DNA of 64,000 nt from Phil1 sp964487565 (GCA_964487565.1 CAZARN010000004.1:130306-194305); one strand, 5' to 3'; positions 34,465-43,041 are shown, counted from the first letter of the stretch. Translations and numbers: made by a program. The notes: generated from the letters alone by a model not told the origin.

Positions 34465-34932
34465 TCACATGAGCACGCCGAAGGCAAACCGGAAAAGCGC
34501 CCACAGCGCCGCGGCAAAAAGCGCGGGGAACAGTATGAGGGCAAGCGGTCTGCGCTCCCCCAAAATCAAACACGCGGCAAAAAGATACAGCGCGGCGGAA
34601 GGCAAAAAGCCAAGGTATTCCATGCCGATCGCAAGCAGTAAGCCGAGGGCAAGCATACATAAACCATTCAGGCTTTCACGCGAAAGCGGATGCGGCCTGT
34701 CGCCTTCGACATGCTTTGACCTTGTGAAAAGCGCGGCTGACGCGGCCGTGCCCGCAAGGCCTGCGATGCCGGGGAAAAGATACGGCGAAAGCGCAAACGC
34801 GGTGCCATTTGGCAGCGCGATGTGACCTGCCGCAGCATAAATCAACAGCGCACCGAACGCGACAAAGAGCGCCGCAGCCTCGATACGGGCGGCGTCAGAT
34901 GAAGCTTTGCGGTTCTGCGTGTTGTTTTCCAT
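34465..34932 (-). CDS. tctB: tripartite tricarboxylate transporter small subunit
   Basis: The 155-residue protein has four hydrophobic helices, the TctB layout, between tctC and tctA. Sequence conservation in this subunit is low and identification rests on topology plus context. ATG 34932 lies 7 nt after the tctC stop, with no clear ribosome site, so coupling to tctC translation is likely; a longer frame to 34995 overlaps tctC and is rejected. Confidence 0.85.
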   Translation of the reverse strand: MENNTQNRKASSDAARIEAAALFVAFGALLIYAAAGHIALPNGTAFALSPYLFPGIAGLAGTAASAALFTRSKHVEGDRPHPLSRESLNGLCMLALGLLLAIGMEYLGFLPSAALYLFAACLILGERRPLALILFPALFAAALWALFRFAFGVLM

Positions 34933-34939
34933 ATGATTT

Positions 34940-35962
34940 TTACGGGCGTGCGATGCCGAATTGTTCGGGACTGTACTGCGCCGCGCCGCAGTCATAGAGG
35001 AGCCAGCTCACGCTCGATTCCCACCTGTGATAGAATTCGACCGTTTCCTCGGGCGTTTTATAAAGCTCATAGAGCTTTGTGAGGCTGTTGCTTTCGCAAT
35101 AATCAAGCCAGTCATCATGTAAAACGGCTTTTGCGGCCGCGCTGCGGAGCGTCTCAACAACATCATCGGGCGTATCCTTCGCGACCAGCAGGGAGAGCGG
35201 GGTGAAGGGGAGCGACATATAGTTGGCGGTTTCAGGCAGGATCTCTGTGAGAGACGGCACTTCCGGATACGCTTCGAGACGCTGCGAGGCGCACACGCCA
35301 AGAAGGCGAAGCTCGCCGCTTTCAATATAACCGACGGCGGTTGAAAGATTCGCGTTGGTGAAGTCGACCTGACCGCTCATGAGCGCAAGCAGGCATTCGC
35401 TGCCGCTTGAATATGCGATAAGGGACATGGAAAGGCCGGCGCCGTTGTATATAAGGCTCTGCACATGACCTGAGCCGCCGGGGCCTGTGTATGACATTTT
35501 GACCTGATGCTTATCCTGACCGGAACGGAGAGCGTCCACGAGCTCGCCGAGCGTTTGATATGGAGAATCCTTGGCGACGACGATTATTTTGGGATCGTCC
35601 GCAACTGCCATTATCGGGGTGAAGTCGTCATAGCTGATGTCGGAAAGACCCATCACACGCTGAGTCCCAAGCGAATCCGCCATGAAAAGCAGCGTATAGC
35701 CGTCAGGATCAGCATCGAGCACGGTCGCGCAGCCGATGGAGCCGGAAGCGCCGCCCTGGTTGACAACGCTTATCGTGACGCCGAGCTCCTCCTCAAGCAT
35801 GGAGGCAAATTCCCGCCCGGTAAGGTCTGTTGTGCCGCCGGCGCCGTATGGAATAATCATCGTGATCGTGCGCGACGGATACTCGCCTGATGCGCAGCCT
35901 GACAGGGCTGCTGCAATGAGAACGAGCAGGAGCAAAAGTGAAATGAGTTTCTTCATCATCAT
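34940..35962 (-). CDS. tctC: tripartite tricarboxylate transporter substrate-binding lipoprotein
   Basis: The 340-residue binding protein has a lipobox LSGC near 22-25, then the Bug/TctC signature YPSRTITMIIPYGAGGTTD-like and VVNQGGASGSIG, which form the carboxylate-binding loops, plus YTGPGGSGH. It captures an organic acid outside the membrane. GAAGGAAG 5 nt before ATG 35962, the first of three consecutive ATG codons. It follows a chorismate mutase gene by 24 nt. Confidence 0.92.
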   Translation of the reverse strand: MMMKKLISLLLLLVLIAAALSGCASGEYPSRTITMIIPYGAGGTTDLTGREFASMLEEELGVTISVVNQGGASGSIGCATVLDADPDGYTLLFMADSLGTQRVMGLSDISYDDFTPIMAVADDPKIIVVAKDSPYQTLGELVDALRSGQDKHQVKMSYTGPGGSGHVQSLIYNGAGLSMSLIAYSSGSECLLALMSGQVDFTNANLSTAVGYIESGELRLLGVCASQRLEAYPEVPSLTEILPETANYMSLPFTPLSLLVAKDTPDDVVETLRSAAAKAVLHDDWLDYCESNSLTKLYELYKTPEETVEFYHRWESSVSWLLYDCGAAQYSPEQFGIARP

Positions 35963-35986
35963 ATGCGCTTCCTTCAAATTCGGATT

Positions 35987-36286
35987 TTATAGGTTGACGT
36001 TCCCGGCAAAATAACTGCTTTGGTATTCGCCGGAAAGTTTCATCATAAGGGCAAAAAGCCTTTCGGTATAATCCGCAAGCTCCTCAGGACTTGAGTCGCG
36101 CGCGCGTGACAGCACTGCGGCTTCGCGCCTTTCGTCGCGCACGGGCAGATTCAGGTTTTCCTTGATGCGCGCAATATCAAGAGAAAGCGCCATGCGCCTG
36201 TTGAAAAGCGCGGCGATGTCTTGGTCGATAAGATCGATTTCGCTTCGAAGCGGTAAAAGCGCGTTTTCAGCCACGGTGTTTTCCAT
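35987..36286 (-). CDS. chorismate mutase (AroQ type, monofunctional)
   Basis: The 99-residue all-helical protein matches the AroQ fold: LRSEIDLIDQDIAALFNRRM with the first catalytic Arg, then DIARIKENLNLPVRDERRE with the second Arg-Lys pair, and a C-terminal helix with FALMMKLSGEYQ. It converts chorismate to prephenate. No signal peptide. Start 36286 has GGAGGG 9 nt upstream. It heads the tctCBA-U32 gene run rather than lying with aromatic amino-acid genes. Confidence 0.87.
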   Translation of the reverse strand: MENTVAENALLPLRSEIDLIDQDIAALFNRRMALSLDIARIKENLNLPVRDERREAAVLSRARDSSPEELADYTERLFALMMKLSGEYQSSYFAGNVNL

Positions 36287-36326
36287 GGACGTATCCCTCC
36301 GCAATGGTTCATTGTATAATCAATTG

Positions 36327-36355
36327 ATTATAGCATAAGCCGGCGGCGTTATGAA
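36327..36355 (-). promoter_or_regulatory. promoter of the chorismate mutase-tct operon
   Basis: On the minus strand: TTCATA (36355-36350), 17-nt spacer, TATAAT (36332-36327); start near 36320, about 34 nt before the chorismate mutase ATG. Confidence 0.55.
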
Positions 36356-36432
36356 GCGCAAGAAGGCAATTTCGGCTGCAACCATGATGCGGTGAAAAAC
36401 GTTATATAAGAAAAGGATACGGGAGGAAAAAT

Positions 36433-37716
36433 ATGAAGAAACTGACTGTGATCGCGCTTGCCGCGCTGCTTTTGTTCAGCGCCTGCGCGCCCGGAGGCGA
36501 AATGAATATAAACAACAACCAAAGCGTAAAACAACTTTCCTCCGCAACGGCGCCCGAAGCCGCCGGATATGACGACTACGAAACCCGGATGAAAATTCGC
36601 GACGCAAACGAAGTCGAGCAGGGCTTTATTGAAGCGCTCAACGATTTTTCATATGAGAGCGTTCAAAAAATGCTGTCCGAAGACAGCGGCAACGTCTGCT
36701 GTTCTCCCGTGAGCCTTTATTATGCCCTCGCGCTTGCTTCAACGGGCGCAGAAGGCAAAACACAACAGGAAATGCTTTCTGCGCTTCGCATGGAAAACGC
36801 GGATGAGCTTTCAGATCAATGCGCCAGATTGTACAGAACAATGTACACGGATAATGAGATCGGCAAGCTGATACTTGCGAATTCCGTTTGGGTGGACAAG
36901 GATTTTGCAGTCAAGGGGGAGTTTTTGGATAACGCCGTAGCGCGTTTTTATGCGGAGACATTCGGTGTGGACTTCACCTCGGACGATGCCCCGAAGGCCA
37001 TGAAAAAGTGGATCGACGACTATACAAACGGTCTGCTTGAGCCGGAATTCAAGCCTGATCCGCAGCAGGTGATGAGCATAATCAACACAATATACTTCTC
37101 AGACGAGTGGACGGACAGGTTTAGCGAGGATATGACGGCCGAGGCGGAGTTCACCCTTGCGGACGGCGAAAAAATAAAGACCGATTTCATGAACGCCACG
37201 TTTTGGTGCCACAGCCTGACCGACGGGGCAAATTATACCGCGACGTCGATCTCAACAAAAAACAACAGATCGATGGTATTCATCCTGCCGGATGAGGGCG
37301 TCAGCGTGTATGATCTTCTCGATGCTCAAACGCTTGAAGCGATACTCGGGGATGAAGGCGACGTTTACGGCGAGGTGGTTTTCAGCGTGCCGAAATTCGA
37401 TCAGTCGTCCGACATGAGCCTTGTCGAAACGCTGAAGGCAATGGGCGTGACAAGCGCATTCGATGCGGAAGAAGCGGATTTTTCAGGCATTTCTGATCAG
37501 GAAAGCTATATCGGCAGCGTCATACAGCAATGCCGCGTGAAGATCGATGAAAAGGGCGTTGAAGCCGCGGCATACACGCAGATCGATATGTGCGGCGCGG
37601 AGCTTGTACAGGAGCGTGCGGAACTCATCCTGAACAGACCGTTCATATATGCGATAATTGACGGATACACAGGAGCGCTGCTTTTTGCGGGCGTGGTGAA
37701 CGATCCCTCAAAATGA
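36433..37716 (+). CDS. serpin-family protease inhibitor lipoprotein
   Basis: The 427-residue protein has a lipobox FSAC (Cys17), a linker to about 50, and a full serpin domain: NVCCSPVSLYYALALASTGAEG, ANSVWVD, INTIYFSDEW, FMNATFW and the C-terminal NRPFIYAIIDGYTGALLFAGVV. The reactive-centre hinge EKGVEAAAYT (373-382) has the small residues of an inhibitory serpin, except Tyr at P9. Counting from Glu373 as P17 places the P1-P1' bond at Ala389-Glu390, suggesting an elastase- or subtilisin-like target; this is an estimate. It is surface-anchored and may protect against proteases. GGGAGG ribosome site; strong terminator after it. Confidence 0.92.
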   Translation: MKKLTVIALAALLLFSACAPGGEMNINNNQSVKQLSSATAPEAAGYDDYETRMKIRDANEVEQGFIEALNDFSYESVQKMLSEDSGNVCCSPVSLYYALALASTGAEGKTQQEMLSALRMENADELSDQCARLYRTMYTDNEIGKLILANSVWVDKDFAVKGEFLDNAVARFYAETFGVDFTSDDAPKAMKKWIDDYTNGLLEPEFKPDPQQVMSIINTIYFSDEWTDRFSEDMTAEAEFTLADGEKIKTDFMNATFWCHSLTDGANYTATSISTKNNRSMVFILPDEGVSVYDLLDAQTLEAILGDEGDVYGEVVFSVPKFDQSSDMSLVETLKAMGVTSAFDAEEADFSGISDQESYIGSVIQQCRVKIDEKGVEAAAYTQIDMCGAELVQERAELILNRPFIYAIIDGYTGALLFAGVVNDPSK

Positions 37717-37730
37717 GGTTTTGACCGAAA

Positions 37731-37765
37731 AACACGGGCGGATCGGCATGCGATCCGCCCGTGTT
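37731..37765. terminator. strong bidirectional terminator
   Basis: A perfect 15-bp stem with a 5-nt loop, flanked by GTTATGTTTTTTT on the right and AAAAA on the left. It serves the serpin gene and the convergent small gene at 37767. Confidence 0.92.
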
Positions 37766-37766
37766 G

Positions 37767-38096
37767 TTATGTTTTTTTGAGCGTGCCGAGAACGCTTTCA
37801 AGCCGCGCGCGCTGCTGCGCGTTGAGCATCGGGGAAAGACGCGCCGCAACATCCGCGAGCTTGCTGTCGTCTATCGCTCCGCTTTTGCGAAAATCGGAAA
37901 GCTCGTTCATGAGCTCCGCGTCGCTTTTGCCGCTGTAATGCTCAACCGCGCTCTGTATCGTGTTCATATCGTTTTCGCTGAAGCCTTTGTATGCCTCCTG
38001 CGCCGCTGCCGTGTCATACTGCGGCGCTTCCTGCTGCCGCGGCTGTGGCTCCTGCGTTTTGCCTCCGCCGCCGAGATTGCGCAGATCGCGCTTCAT
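37767..38096 (-). CDS. small conserved-looking protein, function unknown
   Basis: The 109-residue protein has a Gly/Gln/Pro-rich N-terminus (RNLGGGGKTQEPQPRQQEAP) and a helical, charged C-terminal part: AYKGFSENDMNTIQSAVEHY, SDAELMNELSDFRK and ARLSPMLNAQQRARLESVLG. No signal peptide or known domain. GGGAG supports ATG 38096; the longer frame to 38342 has no ribosome site. It is divergent from the gene at 38176, with 79 nt between, and both have low-complexity plus helical segments, suggesting a functional pair. I do not recognise the family. Confidence 0.65.
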   Translation of the reverse strand: MKRDLRNLGGGGKTQEPQPRQQEAPQYDTAAAQEAYKGFSENDMNTIQSAVEHYSGKSDAELMNELSDFRKSGAIDDSKLADVAARLSPMLNAQQRARLESVLGTLKKT

Positions 38097-38175
38097 CAAA
38101 TCAGCTCCCTTCGTCACATTATATGCTCCAAAGCGCTGCGTTGAGCATAATATGTATAGAAACGGAGGGAGAGCC

Positions 38176-38625
38176 ATGCCGAAACAGAACATGCCGAACG
38201 GACAGCCCGGAGCGACATATGTGCAGAATTCGCCTGCATATGTGATGGCGGCGAGAATAAAAAACGAACAGGGGGCGGAGCGTGCGGGCGAATACCTTGC
38301 GGCGATGGAGCCGTTCCTTGCCCCGGGCGAGCGCGCGCACATCGCGGCGCGTCTTGGCGTACCGATGATCGTTCGCGAACCTCCGCGTCAGGCGCCGCAG
38401 TATCAGGCGCCGCTGCAGGGGACGGTGCGTCCGCAGGCAAACGGAGGCATGGGCGAAGCCATGCAGATGATGCAGATGCTTTCCATGCTGGGTTCAATGA
38501 ACGGCCAAAAGACCGCGCAGGGCAACGGCGGGTCTGGTTTTGGCGGACTTGGAGGCATGGGCGGCCTCGGCGGCGACCCGATGATGCTGGCTCAGATGCT
38601 CTCCGGCCTGATGGGCAAAAAATGA
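38176..38625 (+). CDS. Met/Gly-rich small protein, function unknown
   Basis: The 149-residue protein has a short helical N-terminal part (AARIKNEQGAERAGEYLAAM, then PGERAHIAARLG), a Pro/Gln linker, and a C-terminal Met-rich and Gly-rich stretch (GEAMQMMQMLSMLGSMNG, GGLGGMGGLGG). No membrane helix or known domain. A strong GGAGGGAG site precedes ATG 38176. It is divergent from the 37767 gene. Its N-terminal helix content resembles small spore- or surface-associated proteins only loosely, so no function is given. Confidence 0.62.
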   Translation: MPKQNMPNGQPGATYVQNSPAYVMAARIKNEQGAERAGEYLAAMEPFLAPGERAHIAARLGVPMIVREPPRQAPQYQAPLQGTVRPQANGGMGEAMQMMQMLSMLGSMNGQKTAQGNGGSGFGGLGGMGGLGGDPMMLAQMLSGLMGKK

Positions 38626-38633
38626 AGGCGCGC

Positions 38634-38662
38634 TTGACAAAACGCCCAAGTATTATTATTAT
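38634..38662 (+). promoter_or_regulatory. sigma-A promoter of valS
   Basis: TTGACA (38634-38639), 17-nt spacer, TATTAT (38657-38662). It starts within 10 nt of the preceding stop codon and directly feeds the T-box leader. Confidence 0.8.
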
Positions 38663-38668
38663 ATGAAA

Positions 38669-38917
38669 AGATATTGCCGTGACGGAGAGGAGTACGCACA
38701 GCGTCGCATCAGAGAGGCGGTTCCATCGGCTGGAAGGATCGCCGGCGAAGAGCATGCGGAAGGTAGCTCCCGAGCAGCCCGTGTGAAGTGCAAAGCGCAT
38801 GCGTAGTGCGGGACGTGAGCACCGCGTTAAGGTGAAGAGCGGGGCAGCAATGCCCAACAAAGGTGGTACCGCGGGTCTTCCCGTCCTTTATCAAGGATGA
38901 GAAGGCTCTTTTATTTT
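38669..38917 (+). promoter_or_regulatory. T-box riboswitch of valS
   Basis: The leader contains the T-box sequence AGGTGGTACCGCGG (38861-38874), a terminator stem at 38875-38906 followed by TTTTATTTTTT, and Stem I features: GAGGAGTA (AGTA at 38691, half of the loop E motif) and CAGAGAGG. GTGTGAA at 38781-38787, the other half, is followed by GTG (38788-38790), a candidate valine specifier codon. Uncharged tRNA-Val should stabilise the antiterminator and switch on valS. Confidence 0.9.
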
Positions 38918-38942
38918 TTCAATAAACAAGGAGGGCGCATGT

Positions 38943-41591
38943 ATGTTTGAGGATATGCCCAAAACCTATGATCACTCCACGGTGGAGAACAAGCTTTACG
39001 AAAAATGGGAGAAGAACGGCTATTTCCATGCCGAACCCAATCCGGACAAGCAGCCTTACTGCATCGTGATCCCGCCACCCAACATAACGGGCAAGCTGCA
39101 TATGGGCCATGCGATCGACGAGACCCTTCAGGACGCCATCATCCGCTACAAGCGCATGGCGGGCTTTGAAACGCTGTGGATGCCGGGCACCGACCATGCC
39201 TCCATCGCAACGGAGGTCAAGATCGTCGATCAGATGCACAAGGAAGGCATTGACAAGCGCGACATCGGCCGCGAGAAGTTCCTTGAGCGCGCATGGGAAT
39301 GGCGCCGCGAATACGGCGGAACGATAGTGCAGCAGCTCAAAAAGCTCGGTTCTTCGTGCGACTGGGCGCGTGAGCGTTTCACCATGGATGAGGGCTGCAA
39401 CAAAGCGGTCACAAAGGTTTTCATCGACCTGTACAACAAGGGCCTTATATACAGGGGGAACAGGATAATCAACTGGTGCCCCGTGTGCAAGACTGCGCTT
39501 TCCGACGCCGAGGTCGAATATGAGGAGCAGGCGTCAAACCTCTGGCATGTGCGTTATGACGCGCCGGACAAGAGCTTTTCGATAACCTGCGCGACAACAC
39601 GTCCGGAAACCATTCTGGGCGACACGGCGATCGCCGTCAACCCGAATGATCCGCGTTATACCGATATCGTGGGCAAAACCGTGATCGTGCCGGTGATAGG
39701 CAGGGAGATACCCATCGTTGCAGACGAATATGTGGAAATGGATTTCGGCACCGGCGCGGTGAAGATCACCCCGGCACACGACCCGAACGACTTTGAGGTC
39801 GGCAAGCGCTGCAATGTGCCCTCGATCCGCGTTTTCACGGACGACGGGCATATAAACGAGAACGGCGGCGAGTTTGAGGGCCTTGACAGGTTCGAGTGCC
39901 GCAAGGTTTTTGTTGAAAGGCTGAAGCAGGCCGGCGCGCTCGTGAAGATCGAGCCGTATGCGCATAATGTCGGCACATGCTATCGCTGCCACCATACGGT
40001 GGAGCCGATGGTCAGCCGCCAGTGGTTCGTTGACATGAAGCCTCTCGCGAAGCCCGCCATTGACGCTGTGAAAAACGGCGAGATAAAGTTTGTGCCCGAG
40101 CGCTTTGACAAGACCTATTTCAACTGGATGGATAACATCAGGGACTGGTGCATATCGCGCCAGCTTTGGTGGGGCCACAGGATACCGGCGTATTACTGCG
40201 ATGAATGCGGCGAAACGGTGGTAATGGACCATATGCCCGACAAGTGCCCGAAGTGCGGCGGCACGCATTTCCATCAGGATGAGGATGTGCTGGACACATG
40301 GTTTTCATCCGGAATGTGGCCGTTCTCAACGTTGGGCTGGCCGGAGAACACGGATGAGCTCAAGTATTTCTATCCGACGAATACACTTGTCACAGGCTAC
40401 GACATAATCTTCTTCTGGGTGGCCAGGATGATCGTGTTCGGTTACGAAGTGATGGGCAAGCGTCCGTTTGACACCGTGTATATTCACGGGATACTTCGCG
40501 ACGAGCAGGGCCGTAAAATGTCCAAGTCACTTGGCAACGGCATCGATCCGCTTGAGATAATAAAGGAATACGGCGCGGATCCGCTGCGTTTCTCTCTCGT
40601 GACGGGCAACACCGCAGGCAATGACATGCGCTATCAGCCGAAGAAGGTGGAGGCTGCGCGCAATTTCTGCAACAAGGTCTATAACGCGACGCGCTTCGTG
40701 CTGATGAATATCGGCGACGCGAAGGTGGGCGAGATAGATTACTCCGCCCTTGATATGGCGGACAAATGGATACTGCATCGCCTCAACGCCATAACTGGCG
40801 AAGTGACGGGAAACCTCGACGCATTCGATCTCAACCTTGCGGCGCAGAAGGTTTACGACTTTATCTGGACCGAGTTCTGCGACTGGTATATAGAGATGGC
40901 AAAGCCGCGCCTGAACGGCGAAGACGAGAGCGCGAAGGCGAACGTTCGCGCAATACTTGTTCGCGTGCTCACCGACGCGCTCAAGCTGCTGCATCCGTTC
41001 ATGCCGTTCATAACTGAGGAACTTTATCTGAACCTTCCCGGGGCGGGTGAAACCATCATGCGCGCGGACTGGCCGAAATGCACAGCCGGACATGACTTCC
41101 CGGGCGAGGCCGCCGCGATGGAAAGCGTCATGGATCTTATCCGCGCAATAAGGAACATCCGCGCGGAGATGGGCGTGCCGCCTTCAAGGAAAGCGAGCAT
41201 CACGCTGGTCGCGCATGACGCGAAGGATGCGCCCGCGCTCGAAGCCTGTATACCTTACATACTCAAGCTTGCTTCGGCGGAGAGCGTGAAGGTCCGGCTT
41301 GACAAGACGGGCGTCGCGGCAAATGACGTGAGCGCCGTGAGCGATATGGCGGAAGCGTTCATTCCGCTTACTGACCTTATAGATATCGCAAAGGAAACGG
41401 AGCGCGTCGCAAAGGAAGCTGAGAAGGCGCGCGGGGACATCCAAAGGAGCGAAGCGAAGCTTTCAAACGAAAAATTCGTCGCCAAGGCGCCGGCCAAGGT
41501 GATCGAAGAGGAACGTACAAAGCTTGAAAACAGCCGCGTCGTGCTGGAAAAGCTCGAGGCGAGGCTCGACGAGCTAAAAAAGCTCAAATGA
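38943..41591 (+). CDS. valS: valine--tRNA ligase
   Basis: The 882-residue class I synthetase has HMGH (53-56) in PPNITGKLHMGH, KMSKSLGNG as the second ATP-binding motif, zinc-finger-like CDECGETV and KCPKCGGTH in the middle, an editing (CP1) domain with TTRPETILGDTA, and a C-terminal coiled coil (from about 805) that clamps tRNA. It charges tRNA-Val in translation. AAGGAGG lies before ATG 38943; an overlapping ATG at 38939 meets a stop at once. Controlled by the T-box upstream. Confidence 0.97.
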   Translation: MFEDMPKTYDHSTVENKLYEKWEKNGYFHAEPNPDKQPYCIVIPPPNITGKLHMGHAIDETLQDAIIRYKRMAGFETLWMPGTDHASIATEVKIVDQMHKEGIDKRDIGREKFLERAWEWRREYGGTIVQQLKKLGSSCDWARERFTMDEGCNKAVTKVFIDLYNKGLIYRGNRIINWCPVCKTALSDAEVEYEEQASNLWHVRYDAPDKSFSITCATTRPETILGDTAIAVNPNDPRYTDIVGKTVIVPVIGREIPIVADEYVEMDFGTGAVKITPAHDPNDFEVGKRCNVPSIRVFTDDGHINENGGEFEGLDRFECRKVFVERLKQAGALVKIEPYAHNVGTCYRCHHTVEPMVSRQWFVDMKPLAKPAIDAVKNGEIKFVPERFDKTYFNWMDNIRDWCISRQLWWGHRIPAYYCDECGETVVMDHMPDKCPKCGGTHFHQDEDVLDTWFSSGMWPFSTLGWPENTDELKYFYPTNTLVTGYDIIFFWVARMIVFGYEVMGKRPFDTVYIHGILRDEQGRKMSKSLGNGIDPLEIIKEYGADPLRFSLVTGNTAGNDMRYQPKKVEAARNFCNKVYNATRFVLMNIGDAKVGEIDYSALDMADKWILHRLNAITGEVTGNLDAFDLNLAAQKVYDFIWTEFCDWYIEMAKPRLNGEDESAKANVRAILVRVLTDALKLLHPFMPFITEELYLNLPGAGETIMRADWPKCTAGHDFPGEAAAMESVMDLIRAIRNIRAEMGVPPSRKASITLVAHDAKDAPALEACIPYILKLASAESVKVRLDKTGVAANDVSAVSDMAEAFIPLTDLIDIAKETERVAKEAEKARGDIQRSEAKLSNEKFVAKAPAKVIEEERTKLENSRVVLEKLEARLDELKKLK

Positions 41592-41599
41592 ATAAACGC

Positions 41600-41631
41600 A
41601 AAGCGGCGGCGGGGCAACCTGCCGCCGCTTT
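41600..41631. terminator. hairpin after valS, probable terminator
   Basis: An 11-bp stem (AAAGCGGCGGC with GCCGCCGCTTT) and a 10-nt loop, with only a weak T-rich tail. Confidence 0.6.
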
Positions 41632-41725
41632 ATCGGCGCGCCGAACGGGCGACGCCGGCGCGGCGCGTTGACGCGAGTTGCCTGCCATGATAAGATAACC
41701 GAAAACACGGCCGGGAGGTTGCGCA

Positions 41726-41872
41726 ATGAAAATGAAAGCGACGCGCACGGTATGGTATCTCTCCTATGGCTGGCAATATAAGGATGCACAGCCGTCGGAT
41801 GCGGCGCTCGTCATAGGGCGCATATCCGGCATTGCCGCTCTCGTTATCGGCATTGTTATGTTGATCGTCTGA
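41726..41872 (+). CDS. 48-residue membrane peptide (DUF6199-like)
   Basis: The short gene encodes a peptide with WYLSYGWQYKDAQPSDAAL followed by a single hydrophobic helix (GIAALVIGIVMLIV). GGGAGG lies upstream of ATG 41726, and the reading frame fits a conserved-looking W(K/Q)YKD-PSDAxL pattern. This resembles the DUF6199 group of tiny Firmicute membrane proteins. Function unknown. The rest of the 41592-42033 gap holds only the hairpin at 41600-41631. Confidence 0.65.
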   Translation: MKMKATRTVWYLSYGWQYKDAQPSDAALVIGRISGIAALVIGIVMLIV

Positions 41873-42033
41873 TATAAACGCGATGCTTGGCCGGCGCATG
41901 ATAAAATCATCCCGCGGCACATATGCGAAAATGCGGCATTCCCGGCTCATGACGAAACGGCACAATTGCCCATATGAACAACAGAGGCTGACGGCATAAT
42001 GCCGCAGCCTCGTTTTCATCATATCCGGAACGC

Positions 42034-43041
42034 TCATCTACCGGCGTAAAACTCCCTGACAGCTTCAAAAAACGCATCGATATTATCCCAGTTTGAGCCG
42101 CTCGGAATGTCGCATCCGGACGAGATCACAAAATTGGGGTATTTGCAGCATTCGCCCATCACGCGCATGGTTTCTTCCTTCATGGATTGAGGCGTACCGA
42201 AGCAGAATTGCGAGGAAGGATCAACATTGCCCATGCCGAGCACGTCGCCGGGCATTTTGGCGAGCATATCGGACATTTTCACAGCGTTGCCGAAGTGATA
42301 TGCGTCCGCGTCCACGCGAAGGATGGAGTCGATCATGTGATATGCGCTGTTGCCGCAGTTGTGATAGATGAAGGCGAAGCCCGGCTCCTTGGTCGCTTCA
42401 ACGAGCTTTTTTACATAAGGTTCGGAAAACTTCGCGGCAAGCTTGGGCGAAAGCAGACCCGTGAGGGGTTCCGCAAGCACCACACCGGCAGCGCCCGTAT
42501 CCTTATATGCGTTGATATAGTCGATGAGGAAAGCGGTGGTTTTTTCCATCAGGCAATGCACCATGGCGGGCTTCCTGAAGCAGTGCATCATGATATCCGC
42601 AACATCGGCAAGCCTTCCCGCAAGGGAAAAGGGACCGATAACGCCTGCGAGTACAGGACGGTCTGTGATGAGCTTCGCGGCTTTTGAAACGGCTTCTATG
42701 CAGCGGCCTGTGCGTCCTGCGCCGACATGCGGCACCGCAAGCGCTTCGGCTTCCGCTTCATCGGATACGGTCTTGCCGACGATGGTCGGCACTTCTTCCT
42801 CGGATGTTTTCAGCTTTGCGCCGAATGCTTCCGCTTCAACGGAAAGATCCATCATGGACACGCTTGCAAGCGTGTCGCAGCGATCGGCGATCGCCTTCAT
42901 TCCTTTGGCCTGAAGCTCGCTCGAGGAGAGCAGCTGCGCCACGGATATACCAAGAAGATGTACCGAGGGAAAAGAAAGAATCGGAAATGCTTTTTTAGGC
43001 TCGGTTCCTATGATGTCCAGTATCCATTTATTGGTACTCAT
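42034..43041 (-). CDS. uroporphyrinogen decarboxylase-like corrinoid methyltransferase family protein
   Basis: The 335-residue URO-D fold protein ends with zinc-binding IYHNCGN (about 225-231) and VISSGCDIPS (about 308-317), the His and Cys ligands characteristic of methylcobamide:CoM-type methyltransferases (MtaA/MtbA/CmuA), rather than heme-pathway HemE. It probably moves a methyl group to or from a corrinoid protein, but no corrinoid protein or methyltransferase partner is nearby in this window. Monocistronic. GGGAGGAC ribosome site. Confidence 0.82.
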   Translation of the reverse strand: MSTNKWILDIIGTEPKKAFPILSFPSVHLLGISVAQLLSSSELQAKGMKAIADRCDTLASVSMMDLSVEAEAFGAKLKTSEEEVPTIVGKTVSDEAEAEALAVPHVGAGRTGRCIEAVSKAAKLITDRPVLAGVIGPFSLAGRLADVADIMMHCFRKPAMVHCLMEKTTAFLIDYINAYKDTGAAGVVLAEPLTGLLSPKLAAKFSEPYVKKLVEATKEPGFAFIYHNCGNSAYHMIDSILRVDADAYHFGNAVKMSDMLAKMPGDVLGMGNVDPSSQFCFGTPQSMKEETMRVMGECCKYPNFVISSGCDIPSGSNWDNIDAFFEAVREFYAGR

